Assembly (NCBI GenBank): GCA_001931905.2
Contig: MSJI02000869.1
Location: 97,861-161,860 of the forward strand
Origin: Cladosporium sp. IMV 00045
Taxonomy: Eukaryota; Ascomycota; Dothideomycetes; Cladosporiales; Cladosporiaceae
DNA length: 64,000 nt
Reading direction: 5' to 3'
The translations under genes were made by a program, and so were the position numbers. Numbering within the stretch: the first letter of the stretch is position 1; every line of letters begins with the position of its first letter. The notes below the pieces were generated by a model. The model worked only from the letters and a program-made list of their open reading frames with translations, had not been told where the DNA came from and did not search any database. Shown here one piece after another: positions 1 through 11,366 of this stretch.

Positions 1-395
1 GACTTCCATACCAGATATCCTTACTTCCAAAACGCTGCGATCGGAGACGCCGCCAACGTCTTCTGGAAATCTGTCGAAGACACCCGTAACGCAGTCAACA
101 GGATCTCGCCCGGCAAGTGGGTTTGGGTCACTGAGACCGGCTGGCCTGTTTCTGGTCCCAACTCGGGTGCTGCGGTACGTCAAGACATCGAAGTGCGAAT
201 GATTGGGGCATTGGCTGACTTTTCCCACAGGTTCCTTCCGTCAAGAACGCGCAAACGTACTGGCGTTCCGTCGCTTGCAAGGCTTTTGACCAGGTGCACA
301 TCTTCTGGTACTCTTACCAGGACTACAACCAAAGCCCGAGTTTTGGCATCTTCGACAAGAATGGCAACGCCATTTACGACTTGTATGGTTGCTAG
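1..395 (+). CDS. GH17 beta-1,3-glucanase family protein, 3' end only
   Basis: The gene enters from the left edge, so only its last 112 residues are present. Exons are 1..174 and 231..395; the 56-nt intron begins GTACGT, ends CACAG and keeps phase 0. The peptide carries the GH17 signature WVTETGWP, whose glutamate is the nucleophile in this family. Downstream are YWRSVACKAF and the aromatic IFWYSYQDY. The chain ends IYDLYGC and then a stop, with no GPI-type hydrophobic tail, so a secreted or wall-bound soluble enzyme is more likely than a GPI-anchored one. Family members hydrolyse or transglycosylate beta-1,3-glucan in the cell wall. The family call is confident; substrate and localisation are inferred because the signal peptide lies outside the window. 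Confidence 0.85.
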
Positions 396-518
396 ATCGT
401 TCGAAAGCTGGGTTGATTAGGTCCAATTCGGATCTGAATCATTTGTTACGAATCATGTCGACGTGTAGTTGGGCTCGGTTGGAAAGTTGCGGAGGATACA
501 TCTGATCTAGGAGTTGTT

Positions 519-1125
519 GATCATTGCCCAATGCATTTCTCTCACCGTTCTCGCAACCATCCCTGTGTAAGATCGTTTAGTTGGTCTCGATCATTCGACT
601 CCTGAACACATCCGCAGAGTCCGGGCATGTCATGCCTGTCTTTGGCTCTCGATGTGGAGTTGAAAAAGTTGGAGAATAATCCAGGCGACCTCGGTGCTGT
701 TGATCACTGCCGAATGTACAGTATTCACCTCACCGTCCTCACGTCCATGACTGGCATCCCTGCAAATGATCGTGAAACGGTCTCAATCGTTCGACTCCTA
801 AACACCTCCGCAGTGTCTGGGCACGTCAACGCCTGCTCACTAGAAACAAAGAAGAATAGTGACAGGCTCTTCCGATTCCGCTTGAGATCTGTGGCGGTCG
901 TTCCGATGTGTTGTCGGAAAACTGGAGGATATAAGCGACCTGAGTGATGTTGATCACTGCCGGACATATTCATCACACCGTTCTCGTGTCCAAGAAGGAC
1001 ATCCTTGTACACGATCATTTAGTCGTTCTCCATCGTTCAACCCCTGACCATGCCCACGGAGTCTGGGCATGTCAACGCCTATTCACTAGAAACAAAGAAG
1101 AAAAGTGACAGGCTCCTTCCGATAC
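519..1125. repeat. Degenerate tandem repeat, three copies of about 250 bp
   Basis: Three diverged copies lie in the GH17 3' flank. One anchor, TGATCAYTGC, recurs at 519, 701 and 951. A second, GGGCAYGTCA, recurs at 623, 819 and 1065. A third, beginning ACTAGAAACAAAGAAGAA, follows in copies 2 and 3 (about 837 and 1083) and is missing or decayed in copy 1. Spacing between copies 2 and 3 is 250 bp, and copy 1 is shortened. No reading frame is conserved across the copies, so this is probably non-coding. Confidence 0.75.
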
Positions 1126-2205
1126 AGACCGCTCAAGTTCCGTCGCAGGCTCGAGAGAATCACAGAAGCATAGTGGCAGTCTCTGCCCATACATGCTCCT
1201 AGACTTCCATCGCGGTTTCTCTAGAAACAGTCGTGTACTTGGCCAAACGGCTCGAACTCGGAGACAGCCACTGGCGCATCTTGGATGGCTCTTTTTTAGT
1301 GTATTCACATTAGTATCACTTGAGTAGCTTACATGGATGATGGGAGGCTAAAGCCTTTCTGGAAGACCCTCCGATACCCTTGAACTATCGGCAGATCGGG
1401 TTCTCTTCAAAATGCATAGACCAGTATTGATAGGGAGCACGTGTGCGTAGTCTGAAGAAAAAGTCTTGTGAGTTCAAAAGATTGATGACAGTCATTTATC
1501 AGTTATCGACTCCAGCTGTGTTTCAACGAATTGTTTTCGCGAAAGGCTGCATCGATGAAACCCGTCAAGAGAATCCTCCAGTATCGTCTTCTGCACGTGG
1601 GCTAACGCTCTGCCCAGTATAAGTTTGACGGTCTGTCCGTGCGAAACGGGGAGCGTATAGGCAAATTCTTGAAGCGTTCGACTTGGCCTACAACGAAGCA
1701 CGAGTGACATACCGCCAAGCCCAAAGAAATAAGAAGGGGCATAGGGTGCAATTGGAGGTGTAGACTCGGATAAGTCGAGTCGGTCGACAATTCTATGAGC
1801 CCTAAGAGCACTTTTGGCTGTGCTTGGTGAGACCAAGGGTGGCGCAGCAAGGCTTGACGTCTTTAGTTTGTGTCTAGCCGACCACGCCGACATCTACAGA
1901 CTTCACTTGGCCAAGAGATCGTTTTGCGCATACATTAAATGATCCCCTGGTTGCAGGACGGCTATACTGCTTTCTCCACTAATCATGGCTGGCCGCCACC
2001 GACGACATGGTTGCTGCACCTGCAGTGAGCGTTTCATGTACCGCTCGCGTAGCAGTATCACCTTTGCATTTGGACGACCTGTGAGGGTCTTCACGGTGTT
2101 TTCTCTCTAGGGCATGGACGAGGGCAAACCTCGATATGGGCATGTTGACACACGGTGTTCTCGGCGGTTTCAATCGGTGAGGGTGAAAGCCCAAAAGACA
2201 TTGAA

Positions 2206-2213
2206 TATATAAA
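2206..2213 (+). promoter_or_regulatory. TATA box of the pectate lyase gene
   Basis: TATATAAA lies about 120 bp before the ATG at 2335, a usual spacing for a fungal TATA box plus a short leader. A sharp TATA box fits a strongly inducible secreted enzyme. Confidence 0.5.
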
Positions 2214-2334
2214 CCGGCTTGGGAACGACGAACATCAACTCGATCCAGAACAATCCAGCACTTTCGTTTCTAACCACCACACCAATTCTAACAACTCATT
2301 CCGAGCCATCAACGCTTCAGCATCTTCCGGCAAA

Positions 2335-3086
2335 ATGCACTCTTCCAGCTTCATCACTTTCCTGGCTGCTTTGCCTGCCACCCTCGCCTGCCTGGCGCAC
2401 GACGGTGGTCTGCCTCAGCACACCGACACCAAGTCTCTCAGCGAGCCCCAGTACATCAGCGCTGGCGAGACTTTCGATGCCGAGTGGGTCAAGGTAAGTT
2501 GATTGTACAATAATTCTGGGTCGCAACCAAGGCTGATTTCATTTACCAGTACGACCGCGGCGTCAAGTGCGGTGGCCAGTCTGAGGGTGGCGAGGCCGAC
2601 GCCGTCTTCGTCCTCGAGGATGGCGCTACCCTGAGGAACGTCATCATTGGCGCCGACCAGAACGAGGGTGTCTACTGTGTCGGCTCCTGCACTCTCGAGT
2701 ACGTCTGGTTCGAGGACGTCTGCGAGGACGCCATCTCCATCAAGGGCGACGGCGACGCCAAGATCATCGGCGGTGGTGCCTTCCACGCCGACGACAAGGT
2801 CATCCAGCACAACGGCTGCGGTCACGTCGACATCATCAACTTCTACGCCGAGGACTACGGCAAGGTCTACCGCTCCTGCGGCAACTGCAAGGACAACTGC
2901 GCCCGCTCCGTCCACATGGAGGGCGTCACCGCCGTCGATGGCGGCGAGCTCATGGGCATCAACCCCAACCTCGGCGACAAGGCTACCTACGACAACAACT
3001 GCTTCGAGAAGACTCAGTGCCAGGGCTACGTCGGCTGCGACAAGAGCAACGGCGACTGCGAGCCTGACAAGGCCGAGGAGTGCTAA
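2335..3086 (+). CDS. Secreted pectate lyase, PL3 family
   Basis: The predicted protein has 231 residues from exons 2335..2493 and 2550..3086; the intron begins GTAAGT, ends CCAG and is in phase 0. An N-terminal hydrophobic stretch ([18 protein letters not shown]) is a clear signal peptide. The body is a short right-handed beta-helix of the PL3 type, with Asp/Gly-rich turns, [13 protein letters not shown], the core [11 protein letters not shown] and the cysteine pairs typical of the family ([15 protein letters not shown]). PL3 enzymes cleave polygalacturonate by Ca2+-dependent beta-elimination during plant cell wall degradation. Length matches the family (about 220-250 aa), so the gene looks complete. 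It sits next to another wall-active enzyme (GH17) on the same strand but far enough away to be an independent unit. Confidence 0.92.
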
Positions 3087-3989
3087 GCGTCTCGCGGACT
3101 GGATCCGATCGATGGCGGACGTGGTAAAATTGGGGTGTGAACAGTCACTCTTTTGATTCGGTGTAGATGTAAATTAGTCGCAGATACAATTGGTATGCTC
3201 AATTAGTAGTATCCACTTTTACCTGGCCTCTGTAGACTTTTCGTCAACATTTGGGATTTGTTTGAATTTTTGTTTATTCGCATGAGAGTCGATCAGCTCT
3301 TACATGCTTGAAGGAAATTTCATTATCTTTGATCGATATATGCTTGGTAGGTAATGTTGATACCGAGGTAGGGCAGGCCAGCAACCAGAGGTGACACAGC
3401 AGGCTGCAGCGGCTGCCTGCATATGTGGCTGAGTAAGAGACAAGAAATGTAAGGTGAGCATGAACATGGTGTTTGATTTTCATCTTCAAAATGAATCCGC
3501 GTGTTCATTGTATTTCCAGAATTGTGAATACATTGTTCATTACCTTTGGCACGCCGTCTTCAGCCTTCCCTGCTTGGGACACAGAACAGACTTCACTTTG
3601 TCGTTGTTCGGCGAAGGCGATGATGGGTACTTTCTAGGTGCCCTGAATATCCAGTTCCTATGGCTTTACATCTTGCGCATTAACTGCTGATGTTGTGTTG
3701 CTGTCGTGATAGCACATGACATGTGAAGCTGGGCTGGGAGAGACTTCACTTACATCTGCGTCATCGGCCGCCGGGGCCACGCACGTAGTCAGCTAGTCTT
3801 CATGTGCAGTCACATGCGCATGATAACTTCCAGGCACAAGGCACCCATGACCTAAGCGACCTAAGCTCCGCCACTCTTCTAAAAACCCCGATCGACATCC
3901 ACTACCTTCAACCTCCCACCACCCAACCAGCCAATTGAACCCAACGGACCACGTAACGACTCGAACAAGAAACCCACCCCAACGCAGCC
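3087..3989. other. Intergenic region, PL3 3' flank and RBR promoter
   Basis: No gene is seen. The right part (about 3880-3985) is pyrimidine/adenine-rich with a CCAAT at about 3930, consistent with a constitutive promoter and leader of the gene starting at 3990. Confidence 0.5.
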
Positions 3990-5048
3990 ATGGCCCCAGC
4001 CAACAAACGCATCAAACTCCAACCCGAACGCTACCCTTGCCACACCTGCCTGACCGACCGCACCTCATCGCAATTCCCTGACTACAACCCCACCGACACC
4101 TGCGAGCACCTGATCAATACATGCAAGCAGTGCCTGCGGGCATGGATCGCTTCGCAAATCGAAAGCAAAGCTTTCACGCCTCACATCAAGTGCCCGCAGT
4201 GTGACGAGAAGATGACTCGTAGAGATGTCGAATGGGCCGTGACGAAGAAGATGTTTGCTAGGTAGGTAATGTTTGCTTGTTGAAAGTTCATCTTCGCCGA
4301 GGGATTGATTACTAACTTTTGATGTTTCCTTCCACGCAGGTACGACGAGCTCGAGCGCAACTACATCGCAGAAAACACTCCCGGTTGGCGTTGGTGTTTA
4401 GCAGTCAACTGCCGCGCCGGCCAAGTCCACGAAAGCTCTCAACCCGAAGAACCCATCATCAAAGCCGAAGAAGCCGCCATCAAAACCGAAGAATCTCCCC
4501 CCAAATCCTCAAGCAAGAAGTGGGTGAAGAAACTCGGGTTCAAGAAGTCCAAAAAGTCACCACCCAGCACGCCCTCCCTGCCGGCTCCCAAGCCAGACAT
4601 TTGCGTATGCAACACGTGCGGCGCCAAAGCCTGCGTCGCGTGCGATAGGCCGTGGCACGAGAGCGAGACTTGCGAGGAGTACCAGGCGCGTATCAAAGAT
4701 CGTATCGAGGAGGAAGACAAGAGCCTCGCTGTCATCCAGAAGCAGAGTCGCAAGTGCCCGAATTGTGCTAAGAATATCGAAAAGAATGGCGGATGTCGCC
4801 ACATGCTGTGTGAGTATGACCGAGGATTGAGATTTCCAACGGGATTTGAATGTACTGACTTTTTTTCGCATTCAGGCACGCAGTGCAACACCGAGTTCTG
4901 CTGGCATTGCATGGAGCTGATCAATCGCAACGGTAGATATTGCGGGTGTGCTCCTCCGGCTCCGCCACACGCAGTTATTGGAGGAATTGCTGGAGGTATT
5001 GTTGGGGCTGCTGGCCAAGCTGCTGGATGGATTCCTGATTGGCGGTGA
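3990..5048 (+). CDS. RBR-type (RING-IBR-RING) E3 ubiquitin ligase
   Basis: Three exons (3990..4261, 4340..4809, 4876..5048) give 304 residues. RING1 is about residues 15-75 (CHTC ... CKQC ... CPQC). An IBR-like zinc module has its first cysteines at WRWCLAVNC, then a lysine/serine-rich insert, then CVCNTCGAKACVAC. RING2 is about 228-262 (CPNCAKNIEKNGGCRHM, then CTQCNTEFCWHC). In RBR ligases the cysteine after NGG in RING2 (here Cys243) receives ubiquitin as a thioester. The C-terminus is glycine/alanine-rich (GGIAGGIVGAAGQAAG), possibly membrane-associating. The stop at 5046-5048 overlaps a good GTGAGT donor (5045) and a further exon ending near 5205 is conceivable, so the extreme C-terminus is uncertain. 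Substrate is unknown. Confidence 0.85.
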
Positions 5049-5385
5049 GTGGGATTCGGTTCACTCGTCACTGTCGCTTCGCTACATGTGAGGTATCCAG
5101 TGTGGTGGGAACTTCGGCGGGGATCAATTGTGTGGATATTCCCTTTCATCCTCGGGCGTGGTCGAGGGTGTCGGACAGGCCTCGAATGGACAGAAAGTGA
5201 GTTGATGAATGATACTGTGAGAGTGAGATGCATCGTGCGATGAAATGTTTGTTGGTACACTGCTGGTATCATATGTCTGTTCTGTTGGTATATTGCGATC
5301 GATCACTCGTGACGTTCCTCAAAGCAGATTAAAAAAGGAAAGAAAAAGAATAATTATAGAAGATTGAAAGAAGCGATCCAAGCGC
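5049..5385. other. Convergent intergenic spacer
   Basis: This spacer lies between two convergent genes. It may include an alternative last exon of the RBR gene (about 5099-5205, preceded by ATCCAG). Otherwise nothing but an AT-rich 3' flank (5320-5360) is seen. Confidence 0.4.
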
Positions 5386-6778
5386 TCAGACGTGTTCCGG
5401 AGATCTTTTCGCCTCTTCGGGCCCTGTCACAACGATGTTGACCTGGGACTCTGACCAAGGAGTGTGGGTCGGGACGAACTGAGGTGGCGATCCCTTCATG
5501 TCCAAGAAAGTCTTTCGCTTATCCTGGAGATGAGCTTGTGGCAACTCGAGAACGGGTTCTAGGCGTTGGGAGGATTCAGAGTCTGAATCGTTCTCCTTAT
5601 CACGAACCCTTACGTTGAGCGGCTTCTCCGACTCAACAGTGATGCTGCGCTTGAGCTCGATGTTGTTGTGTGACACCGTCGTGCCGTCCGTGTTGGTTTC
5701 CTTGTACCGGCTGCGGGTTGAGAAGCTGTTGAGAGCTTTGTCGACGCTGTCCTTGAGGTACGTTCGGAAGAAAGCGCGAAGGGAGGGAGCGCAGTTACAA
5801 ATGATAGCCAGATTCCATTCGAGAAGGGTGAAAAAATATACCCAGAACCCGACCCTATAGTACCGTCAGTACTGATGCACTATCGCTTGTCTTCGAAGGT
5901 GAGTCCTTACCACGTGGAATCGTAATCTTTGCCGAGTTGCGAGGAGAAATATGTGCGGCAGGCTGCAGCGGCCACCACGACAATACCGAAGCTGAAGACC
6001 ATGTTCAAAGCAAGTTTCTGACGCCTGGGCATTTCAAGGGGCCAGATCATTGACCACGGAAGAAGCAAAGAATAGCAATCGCTGATAACAGCCAAGACAC
6101 CTGCGGCCGTGTTGGAAATTCTCGTGTCGACACAAGTCCAGTCCTCGGTGTAATAAGGATCGAATACTCTCCAGGACGCTTCCACTGGCGTGCAAGTCGC
6201 AATGATCATGATAGAGAAGGCGAGCGACCAAACCAGCGTGATACCAATCGCTACCCAGACAGAGTACTTCCATCGCCGCTTGAAAGTTCCCTTGACCATG
6301 CGTCGGTAGAAGAGCAGGATTGAGATTCGAATTAAGCAGGTGCCGACGAGGAAGATAAGTTGACCAATCCATGCACTCTTGAATGAAGTTAGCTATGATC
6401 GTTCGAAAGAGGAGACAAGTCCTGACTTACCAAAGCAACTGTTTGATACTTGGTCGGGTTGACATCCCACATGTGACGATCGAGAGTTCCGCTCTCAGCG
6501 GACCAGACAACGACAACGGTGAAGGCGACGAGTAGCATCCAGGAAGGGACGAGCAAGGCATCGTCCAGCCCAAACCCCCCACCGTGTCTTCTCAATCGAA
6601 GGATCAACCGTAGGATCACGAGGATGGTACTGATAACGATCAGGGTCAGAGCATAGGCGGGCATCCATTTTCGTCGTTCGCCATGAGGGTACGCATCGGT
6701 TTGCCAGGCATAGAGGATTTCCTTCGTAGGGATGATGATGTTTCCGATGGCCTCCACGCCTGCGAGGTGGCTTGCCAT
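5386..6778 (-). CDS. Rhodopsin-like seven-TM fungal membrane protein (PTH11-type fold)
   Basis: On the minus strand, exons 6778..6431, 6377..5911 and 5854..5386 give 427 residues; both introns have GTAAG donors and phases agree. TM1 is about residues 39-62, followed by the family's GLDD motif (70-73) and TM2 (74-92). Further hydrophobic spans follow in exon 2 (LIFLVGTCLIRISILLFYRR, then VWVAIGITLVWSLAFSIMII) and one in exon 3. The pattern LD/DD after TM1, LIRISILLFYRR and CTPVEASW is typical of the fungal rhodopsin-domain family, which includes PTH11-like proteins. The hydrophilic C-terminal tail (about 110 residues, Ser/Asp/Glu-rich) is probably cytosolic. The ligand is unknown; no retinal lysine can be assigned, so it is a receptor-like protein rather than a light sensor. 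Confidence 0.85.
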
Positions 6779-7676
6779 GTCGTTGTTGGAGTTGTGTAGG
6801 TTGCAGAAGCCACGGGTCGTGGAACTCGACTAGCAGCAGGGCAGAACAGGGCAATGGCCGAGACGGCAGGGCAGAGGTATGTATAAGGGATCGCGAGCAT
6901 GCATGATCAGACTCACTGCACAAGGGTGACCCTTGTATATCTGGGGAACCTCACGGGGGCCGCTCAGGGCGACGCTTCGACTGCCGAGTCTTCTTAGGCC
7001 GCCACGGTGCGGTAAGAGAATTCAGGCGTCCTGTAGTGGTGTGTTAGGCACTAGTCACTACTATACTATCGTGATGAGGAGAATGCCGCGCCATGGTTGC
7101 AGCCAGCAGCGTAACGGCTTCGGGGCCAGCTCGTGAGTTTCAGAGCGTTCGCCCAGATGGAGCAAGTTTGACGTTCTCACGTGTCGTCTTCACGCTATAC
7201 GTGCCTTGGATGTCTCAACAAGGCCAGTGCTGTTACGCGGTCAAACTTTCATTGCGATGCAGCGGTAAGTGGAGTAGGCTTGGTTGTGACCGCAGCCATC
7301 CGCCTTGTGAAGCACCCTGGGCATCTCTGGGCATCCGATAATTCCACAGAACCCTAGCCTAGCATTAATAGTCAGAGGCTGAGAGCTAGACAACTCTGAA
7401 TGGCTTCGGTACCTAGCGCCGTGATTCTGATTCGCTGATGCAGAAATTGACGGAGAATCTCTCCACTCCAAGGCACACGCAGGTGATAGAATTGACTTTC
7501 CGGGTACTCGGCACAGAAATGAGGTGGACTTCAGAAAAATCGACGTCGCTTAATAGGCCGCCACAAGCGTGCATTGGAGTCAGTGTTCTCATTGGCATGC
7601 CCCAAACGTTCAGTGACAATCAAAACGCAGGCGAGACGACATCCCTTGAGCCGGTGGCCTCTAGCATGTATGTGTA

Positions 7677-7962
7677 TCAGAAATCTGGTACCAGCACATA
7701 CCACCGTCGATCATCCGTTGGCCTAAAACACGATGCGGTAAACACAGCACACTTACCTGTCCCAAGGACCAACAGTGCCTCCGTAGTAGGAGGTAGTGGA
7801 CGCGGCCGCATTCTAGCCGGCGATCATGCGGGCTGCAGTCCTGGAATTCCACCAGGTCCGGGCGTTGTGCACGAGGTGGCCGCCGCGGGCACTATGATGC
7901 TTGATGATCCTGGAGACTGGACTGGGCTTGACGTGGCTGTACAGGCAGGCCAATGCCCACAT
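7677..7962 (-). pseudogene. Two-exon gene relic with one in-frame stop
   Basis: On the minus strand an ATG at 7962 opens a protein-like frame: MWALACLYSHVKPS, later GGHLVHNARTWWNSRTAARM. A single TAG at 7815..7813 interrupts it, after which the same frame continues NAAASTTSYYGGTVGPWDR. A canonical GTAAGT donor follows at 7756, and an acceptor (TTTTAG) gives a short last exon, 7722..7677, reading PTDDRRWYVLVPDF and a stop. Phases match across the intron. I do not recognise the family. The frame, splice sites and natural terminus argue for a former gene; TAG could come from CAG by C-to-T change, the mutation RIP makes. It may also be the 3' remnant of a longer gene. Confidence 0.4.
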
Positions 7963-10865
7963 GAGTCGCGAGCACAATGATTATCGATTGTGTCGAATCA
8001 TTGCCATCTCGCTGTGGAAAGACCCTTCCACCCTCTCAGACGTTGTGTTCGTGGGCTCCACGCCTCCACACCAACAAGACCAGGCGTGTGTCGAGAGGTG
8101 ATGATGACAATATTCCCCTGTAGAGGAAGTGAAGCGGCAATCTCCCGGAAACCCGCGTTTTGTCCGTGAAGTCCTCACAGGTGCAGGTTTCTCCCGCAAA
8201 TTCAGACAAGGCCCTATAAAACTTTCTTCAGGTGCCGAAGAAACATCGCAAACAGGTAATGCAATAGTTGAAGGATGCTATAGGGGTTGCGGTTTCCAAC
8301 ACGTGCTTGATACATACCCTGTGGCTCAGGAAGAGTCTCGCTAACCCGAGTCCGAATACCCACGGACGTTCCAAAGGAGCAATGATGCCAGGCAGCCGGT
8401 GCGGGCCAAGGGATGTGGGCGGGATGAGCTTGACTCGTTAGCCATGTCCATTTACTCGATTGATCTGCAACGAGGCAAGCTGAACCGGGTTCGAGGGCCA
8501 TCTGATAGCAGGGATTGAGGTTTGCTGTTGATGGATTATCAATCTTTGCGTGCCCTGATAGAACGAGAGTGGAACACATGTCGGCTTTCGTTGCCCTCTC
8601 ATGCAATCTTGCTCGGTCCGGACCTCCTAGAAACACAAAATGGACCCCGAGAGACAGCCGAATGTGGCGTACGAGAGGAAGAAAGACTCATGCCGCGGCA
8701 GGCGTAAACTATTCCACAGACAAGCCTTTTCGTCACACTCAACACATACCTTTGCGTCCACTATTGACAGCGATAGTCTCGTTCTTTCTCTGAACTGTCA
8801 GGGCTGAGGGGTTCATGTCTTTCTGCAAGTCCACTTCACACAATCATTGAGCACGTGCGAGCACTTGGACTGCAAGCATGACTCTGCACGTAGATCCGGC
8901 CGCGGATCGTGGGCGGATGTTGTAACTTGTGGGTGACAGCTGGCCTGGGCAGAAAGGAATGAACGGAAACCGGCTGAGCGGGTGGATCTTGCGTGATTCA
9001 GGGTTGCTAATTATTGACGTCCTCCAACCACCAATGGCATGATCTGCACCACGAACACGTTGATGAAGCAGAGTCAGGACATATGGATGTGATTTTGTAA
9101 GGAGAGAGAGTTCTGTGACAGTCTCGAAGTCGTGGTACCGAGAAAGCATCACAGCTTGACACTTCACTCCTGAGTCCTCAGGATAACTGCCGAGGCATGT
9201 GATGTGGGAGAAGTGGCTTGTATATTCATCATGGTCTCATCGATTGTTGATCACGTTGATCACCATTCTTGTAGACTTCAGGGATTGACTGACCTGCAGC
9301 TCCATCGGAAACCAGGCCTTCCAATAGACCTTGCGTACGCGTTGCGTTCATGCGCGTTTGGTACCCTTGGCCCGTATTGCACGAGAGACTCGCTTACTGA
9401 CTTCTGACCTCTGTCCCGTCAGTTTGTCGAAAAGCCAACTAAAGGCATGCATACTCGCGAAGAAGGGCAATCTCATATGCTCTTCTCTGCGGTTCTCGGC
9501 CTCCATCGAAGAAGGAGCATAGAAGCTCCCCCTCTCGCATCTCTCATAAAGACAGCAGTGCTGACACACGCTACTGCTCTCTCTCTCGTTATAGCGCTAC
9601 TAAACACCACGTTTTTCTCGTCTCCGTTACCTGTATATCCTGGTAGTGAAACACCCAGCAATGGCTTGTACGTGCGGAGCAGACGGTTAGCTGTCAATCC
9701 AGACAACTGGAACCAGATTGGTACCCAAAGTGGCAGTAAGTCCGTGAATAAGACCCATCGAATTTCACGCGATGAGTTCCTCCTCTGGAAATGCACGACA
9801 TTTGACACGCTAAGTATACGCCCGCCTCCAGATCGAGAATTCTATAATAACAGTATCCCTCATAGTGAATCCGGGTACTGGCGGATTGAATGATGCTTTC
9901 CTATGTCTATCAGGAAAAATGACTATTCCATTGAAACAATTCTACCGCCGAATGCTGCTCCATTACGATGTTGCAAACACAATGCAGAGCGGTTCTTGAA
10001 CAGACCTTCAGCCACCCGGGGATTTCTTAGGCAAAATATCCATGCCCGGGTGAACAACTGATACGCAAAATAGCGAGTGATGGATAATGGTCTTAATTCC
10101 ATTGAAACATTCTTGGCAACGGAAGAAAGCTCAGGCTTCCAACCTAGTGCAGTATGGCCTCCTCAACTTCATGTCGAATAGATACTGATTTCCTCACCTC
10201 AAACAAAATCCCAGAGTCTCGTGTTCCAACGAAACCAAACAACATCAAAATCAATCAAAATCAACAGCCACCAGCTGGAACAGTTACTACCACTTGAGAT
10301 CACTATCACTCTCAATTACTTCCAAAGACCACTCTGACATCTCGCCTCCAATCAAAAGGACACACAAGCACCAACACCAGGATCAGCAACCAAGCAACCA
10401 GCCCTCTCCTCCACGTCCTCTCTGAAGCCAACTGTACCATATCGCACAAAGGTTCAAAATGCAAAAGGCAAATGTGAACAAAGCAGTCCAGTCTTCCTGA
10501 CCCCAGACCTCGCGCGATATAACCTCTCACAATACCGTCCCACAGGACTCCAATCTAACATTTCGCACGCTCACCCACTTACTCACAGAATAGCAAAGTA
10601 TGCCACCTCTGGATTTTGATATCAAGGGTTCGATGAGGGTTGACTTTCATGCTATAGTAAGAACAACAAGTAGAGTCCCCTTTTCCTCTGTCTTCTAAAG
10701 CGCAAGACATGGAGGGCGATCAATTCCACCAGGGCAAGTGAATCTAACGCTTACATATACCTTTCCCTACGATTAGAACAGAGAAAGGCGATAAAATACA
10801 CCGAGTCAATTGAAAGCGCCAGAAAGGAAGAGAAATAAACGGAAGTAATCTGACTGAAACAAGAG

Positions 10866-10915
10866 TTCTTCTTCTTCTTCTTCTTCTTCTTCTTCTTCTT
10901 CTTCTTCTTCTTCTT
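10866..10915. repeat. TTC trinucleotide microsatellite
   Basis: There are about 16 uninterrupted TTC units (GAA on the minus strand) in the 3' flank of the CCDC47-like gene. The purine/pyrimidine asymmetry makes it length-variable and potentially triplex-forming. Confidence 0.95.
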
Positions 10916-11366
10916 GCTATCAAACGATGAGCCGTAAATGCACGTATTCATCGATCAAACATAAAGAACTGGGCGAAAAGTACCTAGCTTATTACATAGA
11001 ACGCTCCCTTTCCTACTGTGGTTCTTCTGTCGTCAGCAAAATCAGCATATTATTAAACGTGATGCATGAAGGTTGCTGGTGTTAGAAACACAAATTGAAC
11101 ATGGCCTAAGATCCCCTCGTGATGGTCACCTGGACCAAAAGTCATGACAGGAACAAAGTGTGTTTCCAAGAGCGTTGAGGTTACTTTCAGTGGAAGCTTT
11201 TTGTGCTATTTCCAGATCTCGGAATGTACATCCTCTCCAAATGAATAGCGGTATGTACAAACCCAGAAATTTCTAATTACAGCTCTACAACACCTTGCCA
11301 AGTCCCCCCTCTAGCAATAACAAGAAAGAGCGTCGGCCAGACGAGTCAAGCGACCTCAGAGAAATT

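Larger units (their letters stand above)
396..2334. other. Intergenic region between the GH17 and PL3 genes
   Basis: Apart from the tandem repeat, no supported gene is seen. A minus-strand open stretch at 1492..1893 contains SYFFGLGGMSL, loosely like a carrier-protein core, but lacks any other domain signal. The right end is the pectate lyase promoter. Confidence 0.6.
6779..11366. other. Gene-poor region of 4.6 kb
   Basis: The only coding trace is the decayed minus-strand gene at 7677..7962. Longer open frames here (plus 7438..7980, minus 8214..8636, plus 9447..9893) have no recognisable domain, no consistent splice structure and unremarkable composition. The part right of 10000 holds the 3' flank of the CCDC47-like gene and a TTC microsatellite. 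Confidence 0.55.

Noticed and set aside
1492..1893. Minus-strand 133-codon frame with SYFFGLGGMSL, resembling a carrier-protein core
   Set aside because: Only one loose motif match, no adenylation, condensation or reductase motifs nearby, and no splice partners; chance resemblance is likely.
7438..7980. Plus-strand 180-codon open frame
   Set aside because: It overlaps the minus-strand relic, whose frame, splice sites and terminus look more protein-like; no domain is visible.
8214..8636. Minus-strand 140-codon frame
   Set aside because: Composition is unremarkable, with no motif, no splice context and no promoter-like leader.
9447..9893. Plus-strand 148-codon frame
   Set aside because: No recognisable domain and no conserved-looking blocks; overlapped by a similar-length minus frame.
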